Part shown: in pieces, positions 15,035 to 20,774 of the stretch
Layout of the letters: each line of letters starts with the position of its first letter
Position numbering within the stretch: the first letter of the stretch is position 1
Assembly (NCBI GenBank): GCA_041744375.1
Contig: JBGTLA010000043.1
Coordinates: forward strand, 1 to 20,774
Direction: 5' to 3'
Length of the DNA: 20,774 nt
Source of the DNA: JBGTLA01 sp041744375
GTDB taxonomy: Bacteria; Actinomycetota; Acidimicrobiia; Spongiisociales; ZC4RG35
The notes under the pieces: model-generated
The model's database searches: none
What the model saw: only the letters and a program-made list of their open reading frames with translations
What the model was told of the DNA's origin: nothing
Translations under genes and position numbers: made by a program

Positions 15035-16126
15035 CTCGTCGAGGTAGCGGCGGATGTCCATCGAGTAGTCCTCCATCGGGGCGTAGAACCCGGTGGTGAA
15101 ACGGCGCGAGGTCATCCCCTTTTGCACCAACTCGCACACCCTCCAGTCCTGACGGTTCACGAGGTCCCAGAATTCGACGGCATCGCCAGGATCGAAATCG
15201 GGACGCACCGCCTCGTCCGGATGGAAGAGGAAATCACACACCACGGTCGTCTCGGCCGGCCCGTGCGGCCATAGCGTGAAGGCGGCGACATGATCGGCCG
15301 AGAGGCTGAGCATGAGATTCGGGTAAATGAGCTGACCCTTGTGCCGCTTCTGTTCCTCGGGTGACAGGCCGGGGAAGGGACGGCGATTGCTGGTCCCGCT
15401 GGCAGTGAAGGTCCACGCCCCTTCCCGGTGGGGTATTCCCTCTTCCCATTCCAGTTCGGACCCTCCCCGTTGGCGGAAGGATGGCACGATTTCGCACAGC
15501 TCGGGATGGACCGGGCCGCAGTGGTAGCACTCGTTGTAATTCTCGACGATGGCCTTCCAGTTGGCGGCCACCCGGTAGACGATTCTGTCTGATGTCACCA
15601 GATCGGTGAGCGGATAGTTGGCCAGGTAATCCTCGGATTCCTGGAACTGGGCCGACAGCGGCCGGGCTTCTTCGGGAGTCAGGTGGACCCAGACAAATCC
15701 GCCCCATGTCTCCACTGCGACGTGATGCAGCGGCAGGTCCTCCTTCTTCAGTCCGTCGGACTCGTCCAAGAAGGGAGCCGCCCGCAATCGGCCATCGAAG
15801 GCGTAGGTCCAAGAGTGGTAGGGGCACTGGATCGACCCCGTGAAAGTTCCCGATGGACCGACCACCTCTTGTGCCGGCTTGCCCTCGACGTCGGTGAGGA
15901 CCGAACCCCGATGTCGGCACAGGTTGACGTAGCCGGCCAGCCCACCGTCACGCAGGCGGGTGACGATGATCGACTCACCCACGACATCGCACACCATGTG
16001 GTCACCCGGGGCTGGGATCTCGCTTTCTCGCCCGACGCAGAACCACTCCCGCCACATCACCCGGTCGCGTTCGCGGGCGAAGGCGGCGCCGTCGACATAC
16101 GCCTGGCGGGGAAGTGTCGGTTCCAT
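15023..16126 (-). CDS. Rieske mononuclear-iron oxygenase alpha subunit, quaternary-amine type
   Basis: 367 aa from ATG 16126. The Rieske 2Fe-2S ligands are Cys70-x-His72 and Cys101-x2-His104 (LCRHRG and CPYHSWTY). The catalytic iron site is His202, His207 and probably Asp321 (NECYHCGPVHPEL; FWDLVNRQD). The residue that bridges the two centres between subunits is Glu199, where ring-hydroxylating dioxygenases usually have Asp and carnitine monooxygenase CntA has Glu. This places it near the CntA, glycine betaine (GbcA) and stachydrine demethylase (Stc2) group, which N-demethylates or cleaves quaternary amines. It follows the racemase-family gene by 40 bp and is probably co-transcribed. No reductase partner is in the window. 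The exact substrate is inferred only. Confidence 0.88.
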   Translation of the reverse strand: MEPTLPRQAYVDGAAFARERDRVMWREWFCVGRESEIPAPGDHMVCDVVGESIIVTRLRDGGLAGYVNLCRHRGSVLTDVEGKPAQEVVGPSGTFTGSIQCPYHSWTYAFDGRLRAAPFLDESDGLKKEDLPLHHVAVETWGGFVWVHLTPEEARPLSAQFQESEDYLANYPLTDLVTSDRIVYRVAANWKAIVENYNECYHCGPVHPELCEIVPSFRQRGGSELEWEEGIPHREGAWTFTASGTSNRRPFPGLSPEEQKRHKGQLIYPNLMLSLSADHVAAFTLWPHGPAETTVVCDFLFHPDEAVRPDFDPGDAVEFWDLVNRQDWRVCELVQKGMTSRRFTTGFYAPMEDYSMDIRRYLDELME

Positions 16127-16166
16127 CCCCTCACCCTACCCACGGCTGAACGGTCATTCAGACTTC

Positions 16167-17168
16167 TCAGCGGAGCTGAAAGCCGGTGCCGAGCTCGTCG
16201 TCTTCCTCGAGCACGAACTGGTGAAAGCCGGTGCGGTGGGCGCTCCCCTCCACCTCGGTCACCACCGCCGCCGTCTGCCCGCGCCGGGCCCGTTCCACCA
16301 CCGAGGCCCGAAATCGGCTGCCGACGATGCTGTCATGGATCAATAACCCCCCTTCGGAGAGGGATCCCTCCTCGTCGAGCAACGCCAGGCGGGCCGACGT
16401 CCCGCTCCCACAGGGCGAACGGTCCACCTGCCCGTCGGCGAAGACGGTCACATTGCGCTGGTGGATCGCGTCGCCGATCTCGTCGACGTGCTCCCAGAAG
16501 ATGATGCCGTAGACGCCCGAGAGGCGCGGGTCTTCGGCGTGGAGAGCGGCGGGATGAGAGTCGAGCTCGCGCTTGATTTCCCGCCCGAGACCGATCAATG
16601 AGAGCAGGGCAGCGGGCTCCACCCTCAGTCCCAGGTCGGCGGCCCGCACAGAAACATAGGCCGCTCCCCCCCAGGCCACATCCACCTGAACTGTCCCCGC
16701 CGCCGTGGGGACCTCGACAGCGCGGGCCGTGACGTAGGCGGGGACGTTGCGGAACACCGCCGACCGCACCTTCCCTCCTTCAGTGCGCACCCGCGTCGCC
16801 ACCCGTCCCGAGGGGACATCGATGATCACGGTCGTCTCGCCGGTCTCCGCCGTATTTACCCTCCCCGTCTCGACCGCCCACGTGCCCAGGGCGATCGTCC
16901 CATGCCCGCACGCCAGCGAATACCCGTCTTTGTGGAAGAAGACGGCCCCGAACAGAGCGCCCGGGTCGTTGGGGCCGACGACGTGGCACCCATACATGTC
17001 GGCGTGGCCGCGCGGCTCGTTGACCAGCAGCTTGCGAACGTCGTCGGCATGGGCCGACGCCCAGTCGCGGCATTCGAGCACAGACTCGCCCACGAGGGTG
17101 GGGCCACCCCCGGTGACGATCCGGAAGGGCTCTCCGCCGGTGTGATAGTCCTCTGTTGTGATCTTCAT
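16167..17168 (-). CDS. Proline racemase / 4-hydroxyproline 2-epimerase family protein
   Basis: 333 aa from ATG 17168; the frame is open further upstream, but MKITTEDYHTGGEPFRIV is the standard family N-terminus. Both catalytic cysteines are present: Cys87 (SLACGHGT) and Cys253 (DRSPCGSGTSA). This supports racemase/epimerase activity (proline or 4-hydroxyproline at C2) over trans-3-hydroxyproline dehydratase, where the second Cys is replaced by Thr. The length matches the family. It is the first gene of a two-gene minus-strand unit with the Rieske oxygenase. Hydroxyproline-betaine pathways in other bacteria join demethylases with hydroxyproline epimerases, so the pairing is suggestive. No ribosome-binding site is obvious. 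Confidence 0.9.
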   Translation of the reverse strand: MKITTEDYHTGGEPFRIVTGGGPTLVGESVLECRDWASAHADDVRKLLVNEPRGHADMYGCHVVGPNDPGALFGAVFFHKDGYSLACGHGTIALGTWAVETGRVNTAETGETTVIIDVPSGRVATRVRTEGGKVRSAVFRNVPAYVTARAVEVPTAAGTVQVDVAWGGAAYVSVRAADLGLRVEPAALLSLIGLGREIKRELDSHPAALHAEDPRLSGVYGIIFWEHVDEIGDAIHQRNVTVFADGQVDRSPCGSGTSARLALLDEEGSLSEGGLLIHDSIVGSRFRASVVERARRGQTAAVVTEVEGSAHRTGFHQFVLEEDDELGTGFQLR

Positions 17169-17247
17169 GGTGTTTCTGGTCGAACAAGAGCACGGCGAGA
17201 GTACTTCATCCTCCCCCGGCAGACTTCCGACAAGCTCGGCCTGCCAT

Positions 17248-17878
17248 GATCCCGGGACCCAAGCAAGGTTGCGGGCGTCCACACGGTATGCACAGACACT
17301 CCTTGACGCCCATCCGACCCGACAGGAAATCTCCCCGGCGGCCCCCAACCCTGAACGTGTTGCTCGGGCGAAGCGGCCTTCAACTGGGAGGTGGCCATCG
17401 CCACTCGCCGGCAACTGCAAGCCAGGGGGGCCGAGGTCATCCTGACACGCTCGGACAACGAGGGCTGGGGACCGTGCATCACACAACGGGCGGCGGTGGG
17501 AAACGAAGCACAGGCCGACGCCGTCATCTCGATTCACGCCGACGGCGGGCCGCCCCACGGGCGAGGGTTTCATGTCATCGCGCCCCTCTCCGTGCCCGGC
17601 TCACCGACGACATCGCCGAGGGCTCTGCTTCACTCGCTCGGGCGCTCCATGCCGCCTATCTGGAGACGGGCATGCCGGTGGCGGACTACATCGGTGATGG
17701 TGGCTTCTCTCGGCGCGACGACCTCGGCGGCCTGATGCTCTCAGACGCCCCCGTCGTCTTCTTGGAGGCGGGCAACATGCGCAATGGCGCCGATGCAGCC
17801 CTGTTGGGCGACCCCGAGTTCCAACAACGCATCGCCGAGGCGACCACCGCCGCCCTCATCGAGTTCTTGGGGAGCTGA
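17248..17878 (+). pseudogene. Broken N-acetylmuramoyl-L-alanine amidase (Ami1/Rv3717-like, amidase_3)
   Basis: Recognisable pieces of one amidase lie in three frames. A DPG motif (17248-17256) is followed by Thr where the zinc-binding His is expected. A PTG..PGG segment (from 17319) is closed by a TGA at 17352-17354. A good stretch then runs EAAFNWE...TRSDNEGWGPCI..RAA...SIHADGG...GRGFHVIAP (17370 to about 17590), and the remainder ADYIGDGGFSRRDDLGGL...VFLEAGNMRNG...FLGS (about 17582-17878) is one base out of frame. The Glu and the second His ligand survive; the first His appears lost. With at least one stop and two frame changes, sequencing error is unlikely to explain all of it. A functional copy, if needed, should exist elsewhere. 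Confidence 0.78.
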
Positions 17879-17892
17879 CGGGCGGACGAGCG

Positions 17893-19857
17893 TCAGGCCC
17901 ATCGACGCGGGGCGTCATCGCTCCACCGGCGACGGAAGACCTCGGTGCCGTCGAGAAAGGCCGCCAGCTCGATGAAGAGATGGAAATCGTCGGCGTCGGC
18001 GGTCAACTCGAGGCTGCCCTGGGTAACGACCGACCAACCAGGCCGCTCGAGTTTCATCTCCGCCGCCGACCTCACCCTGGTGGTAGCCGGGTCGTGGTCG
18101 TCGACCGTCACGGTCCACTCCTGGTCGTTGCCATACAGGAGGTCCCCGCGGGTGGGTTGACGCTCGGAGTGGCCTACGGTGCGCCGGTAGACCGTGAGCC
18201 CCGGACGCCGCTCCACCTCCCGCTCCGACACCGATCCCCCACCCTCCACGGGGGGTTCTGGGAGCGGCCCAGCCTCAGGAATGTCGAGTGTGCGCTCGCC
18301 GGGGCGGGGAGGAACGGTGGGAAGCCTCAGAGACGACTTCTGTGGGTCGATCTCGAGGCTGAACCTCTCCCCCGGGGGCCACACCACCGGAAAGTCGGCC
18401 CCCGACAACGCCAACCGCAACGACCAGCCCTTCGGCACCACCGCCGAGCACGCCAACAAGACGAATCGAACGGTGACCGGGACACCAGGGCGCAGGGGTG
18501 TCGGCTGGGAGAGGTCGGCGTCGAATACAAGGTTGCGGTTCCCCCGGCTGATGATGGCGGTATCACCCTCAGGAGAAACCGCCAGCAGTCGTGCCGCGAT
18601 CATTCCCACCGAACGATCGCTCGTGACCGTTGCCTCGACCTCGGGCCATCCCAGGATCTCGAGCGGCGCCTCCCATGGCTTGGTCTCGAACACGAGCGAC
18701 TCTTCGTCGTCGAGAACCGACGTTTCGGTCTGCACCCCGGCACGGTCCCAGGCGGGGGCGTGCGCTCCCACCCACTGCGGGCCATTCCACACCACCGCCT
18801 CGTGGTCCAGATCTGCCAGCCGCAGCGTCACCCGCTCGGTGTCCGGTGGTGGCCACACGGGTTCGGCCCGCCAATGTCCCACCACCCGATCGGTCGCCCG
18901 GCTGGGCTCGGATTGGATGAAGACAGTCGCGGCGGGCATGTCCATCACCCCGTTGTCATCGCCCCGGAGATGGTGCCCGAACCAGCGGGCCAGGAGGTCG
19001 AAATGATCGAGAGTGGGAGCGGGGACACCGGTGGCGGGCCGGTGATGACCCCACGGGCCGACCACGAGCCGAGTGGGACAGGTGAGGTGCTCGGCGAGGG
19101 CGAGCATCCCATCGACGTAGCCGTCGAGCCAGCCCCCGATGAGAAGAGTGGGACAGGTGATGGCGGAGTAGTCGGCGCAAGGGGAGCCGTGTAGCCAGTA
19201 GTCGTCGCGGTGCTGGTGGCGCAGCCAGATGGCCGGCCACTGGGGGGTGTTGTCCAGTCGAGACATCCACTCCTCGAACCAACCGTCACCGACGATGTCT
19301 GGATCGGGAGGCAGGGCGTTGCACACCACCATCGACGCCGGCCAGTCGACCTGCTCCTGGGCGTGCAGCGACCCACCCGTGTAATGGACATCGCAGGCGA
19401 AGCGGTCGTGGGTGGCATGCATCGGGGCGATGGCCTTGAGCTCGGGGGGTCTCAGCATGGCTGTCTGGAGAGAGGAGAAGCCGCCCCACGAGATCCCCCA
19501 CATTCCCAGGTTGCCGGTACACCAGTCCTGGGCCGCCGTCCAGCGGAGGATCTCGAGGGTATCGGCCTGTTCTCGGGCGGTGTACTCGTCTTCGATGATC
19601 CCGCCCGATGCTCCGGTGCCGCGTATGTCGATGCGCACCCCCGCTATTCCCTGGGAGGCGAGGTGACCGAAAGTCTCCCAGTCTCGGGCCGTGCAGTCGT
19701 CGTCCTTGCGGTACGGCAGCGACTCCACCACGGCCGGGAAAGGGCCGTCGCCATCGGCGTCAGGCAGGTAGGTCGTGAGGGCGATCCTGGTGCCGTCGTC
19801 CATCGGCACGAAGACCCGACGGTCGATGCGGACGGGATAGCCACCGGTTGCGCTCAC
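17893..19857 (-). CDS. CocE/NonD-family hydrolase (X-Pro dipeptidyl-peptidase S15-like)
   Basis: 654 aa from GTG 19857, which gives a start just before the family's first strand (YPVRIDRRVFVPMDDGTRIALTTYLP). The alpha/beta-hydrolase catalytic triad is Ser123 (GISWGG), Asp245 (GGWLDGYVDG) and His271 (GPWGHH). The C-terminal half is the jelly-roll domain of the CocE/S15 family. There is no signal peptide, so it should be cytoplasmic. Members cleave X-Pro dipeptides, cocaine-like esters, or acylated beta-lactams, so substrate cannot be called. It is convergent with the amidase remnant (14 bp apart) and divergent from the deacetylase-family gene. No strong ribosome-binding site is seen. Confidence 0.88.
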   Translation of the reverse strand: MSATGGYPVRIDRRVFVPMDDGTRIALTTYLPDADGDGPFPAVVESLPYRKDDDCTARDWETFGHLASQGIAGVRIDIRGTGASGGIIEDEYTAREQADTLEILRWTAAQDWCTGNLGMWGISWGGFSSLQTAMLRPPELKAIAPMHATHDRFACDVHYTGGSLHAQEQVDWPASMVVCNALPPDPDIVGDGWFEEWMSRLDNTPQWPAIWLRHQHRDDYWLHGSPCADYSAITCPTLLIGGWLDGYVDGMLALAEHLTCPTRLVVGPWGHHRPATGVPAPTLDHFDLLARWFGHHLRGDDNGVMDMPAATVFIQSEPSRATDRVVGHWRAEPVWPPPDTERVTLRLADLDHEAVVWNGPQWVGAHAPAWDRAGVQTETSVLDDEESLVFETKPWEAPLEILGWPEVEATVTSDRSVGMIAARLLAVSPEGDTAIISRGNRNLVFDADLSQPTPLRPGVPVTVRFVLLACSAVVPKGWSLRLALSGADFPVVWPPGERFSLEIDPQKSSLRLPTVPPRPGERTLDIPEAGPLPEPPVEGGGSVSEREVERRPGLTVYRRTVGHSERQPTRGDLLYGNDQEWTVTVDDHDPATTRVRSAAEMKLERPGWSVVTQGSLELTADADDFHLFIELAAFLDGTEVFRRRWSDDAPRRWA

Positions 19858-19920
19858 GGCCGGAGCGTAGCGTCCCGGCTCACCCGTGATAGCGTCCCCG
19901 GCGCGGTGCCGAATCTATCC

Positions 19921-20774
19921 ATGCCCATCGTCTGGAGTCCCGCCACCAGGCTCCACCACCCCGACGGCGGGGTATGGGTCGGTGTGCGCATAAGCGACGA
20001 CGAGGTGGCCGAACGCGTCGACCGGATACTGACGGCCGTCATGGCCACAGGAGCCGAACCGCTGGAGCCGGAGCCGGCCGTGATCGGGGACCTCATGACG
20101 ATCCACACGCCCCCGCTGGTCGACTTCCTCCGGCACTCGTGGACCATGTGGGAGGAGTCCGGCTATCTGCGCGATCCCGGCATGAACCGGGTCGTTGCCT
20201 ACGCTTGGGGCCACCCCGACATGGCTCCTGCGCCCCGTACCCCGCGCTCACCGTCGGCCCGGGCGGGCCTGTTCGCCACCGACACCATGACCCTGCTGGG
20301 ACCGGGGTCGTGGGAAGCGATCTTGGCGGCGGCCTCCACCTCCTTGGGAGCGGCCGAACTCGTCATGCAGGGAGCCGCAGCGGCGTACGCCCTCGCCCGC
20401 CCACCCGGGCATCACGCCGGCACCTCGTTCTTCGGCGGGTCGTGTTATCTCAACAACGCCGCCCTGGCCGCCCAGCGACTCCGGCGCCGCTTCGAGACCG
20501 TGGCCGTGATCGACGTGGACGCCCACCACGGCAACGGCACACAGCAGATCTTCTGGAACCGGGCCGACGTGGCTTACGGGTCCGTCCATGTCGACCCGGC
20601 CGCCGGCTGGTACCCGCACTATGTCGGCCACGCCGACGAAACCGGTGGCGCAGAGGGAAGCACCCACAACCAGCCCCTGCCACCCGGTACCGGCGACGAG
20701 CAATGGCTGGAAGCGGTCGCCGGCCTCGTCGCCTTCGCCGCCGACAGCGAGGCCCTGGTGGTGTCGCTCGGGCT
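19921..20774 (+). CDS. Acetylpolyamine amidohydrolase / histone deacetylase family protein, partial
   Basis: The first 284 residues are present and the gene runs off the right edge without a stop. ATG 19921 gives MPIVWSPATRLHHP, matching the start of acetylpolyamine amidohydrolases; an in-frame GTG at 19906 would add five residues. Visible motifs are RPPGHHAG (His164-His165, charge relay), CYLNNAALAA, and DVDAHHGNGT with zinc ligands Asp200 and His202. The last zinc Asp and catalytic Tyr would lie beyond the window. A SPGTWEA-like segment (GPGSWEA) is shared with the AphA type. It should deacetylate acetylated polyamines or other amines in the cytoplasm. It diverges from the CocE-like gene across 63 bp. 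Confidence 0.88.
   Translation, partial: MPIVWSPATRLHHPDGGVWVGVRISDDEVAERVDRILTAVMATGAEPLEPEPAVIGDLMTIHTPPLVDFLRHSWTMWEESGYLRDPGMNRVVAYAWGHPDMAPAPRTPRSPSARAGLFATDTMTLLGPGSWEAILAAASTSLGAAELVMQGAAAAYALARPPGHHAGTSFFGGSCYLNNAALAAQRLRRRFETVAVIDVDAHHGNGTQQIFWNRADVAYGSVHVDPAAGWYPHYVGHADETGGAEGSTHNQPLPPGTGDEQWLEAVAGLVAFAADSEALVVSLG

Noticed and set aside
16167..17168. trans-3-hydroxyproline dehydratase assignment
   Set aside because: Dehydratases of this family replace the second catalytic Cys with Thr; here Cys253 is intact, which supports racemase/epimerase chemistry.
17165..17209. 14-codon upstream ORF (MKYSRRALVRPETP) whose TGA overlaps the racemase ATG
   Set aside because: The GGGGAGG in front of its ATG leaves no spacing for a working ribosome-binding site, and nothing in the peptide suggests attenuation. 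The ATGA overlap is noted, but the evidence is too weak to annotate.

Overview
The window is GC-rich, uses many GTG starts, and packs genes into ATGA/GTGA-overlapping operons. Together with a three-domain DtxR/IdeR-type regulator and the remains of an Ami1 (Rv3717)-type peptidoglycan amidase, this points to an actinobacterium, possibly an uncultured acidimicrobiial lineage. That placement is inference. I see no rRNA, tRNA, CRISPR array, transposase or phage gene.

Layout. 1-427 is a composite tandem-repeat block: TGGCCGT-type heptamer arrays alternate with a 78-bp unit, and the block ends two bases from a regulator's stop codon. 428-5601 is an iron module. A DtxR-family repressor on the minus strand diverges from an Fe(III) ABC transporter (lipoprotein, fused double permease, ATPase), and a class I methyltransferase sits 3 nt behind the ATPase. 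Two palindromes lie in the divergent promoter region. 5557-9162 is mixed housekeeping: a small four-helix membrane protein, mobA, a GNAT acetyltransferase, a small winged-helix protein, moaA and a thioredoxin-like protein. 7543-7699, between the winged-helix gene and moaA, holds nothing I recognise.

9394-15034 is a complete five-gene peptide/opine-type ABC importer (binding protein, two permeases, two ATPases). Its binding protein has an unusual C-terminal membrane anchor, and a strong GC hairpin lies near the start of the first permease gene. Convergent to it (15023-17168, minus) is a two-gene unit: a proline racemase/4-hydroxyproline epimerase-family enzyme followed by a Rieske mononuclear-iron oxygenase of the quaternary-amine type. 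Next come a broken amidase pseudogene (about 17248-17878), a CocE/X-Pro dipeptidyl-peptidase-like hydrolase (minus) and, divergent from it and cut by the window edge, an acetylpolyamine amidohydrolase/HDAC-family gene.

How they may work together. The left half looks like metal-regulated iron uptake. The right half is a plausible scavenging region for nitrogenous compounds: importer, imino-acid epimerase, betaine-type oxygenase, acyl/prolyl hydrolase and deacetylase. A role in proline or hydroxyproline betaine or proline-peptide catabolism is a hypothesis from gene families and proximity only. I found no clearly new defence or mobile system. The most distinctive items are the repeat block, the altered metal-site residues of the DtxR-like regulator, the hairpin at the binding-protein/permease junction, and the racemase-Rieske pair.
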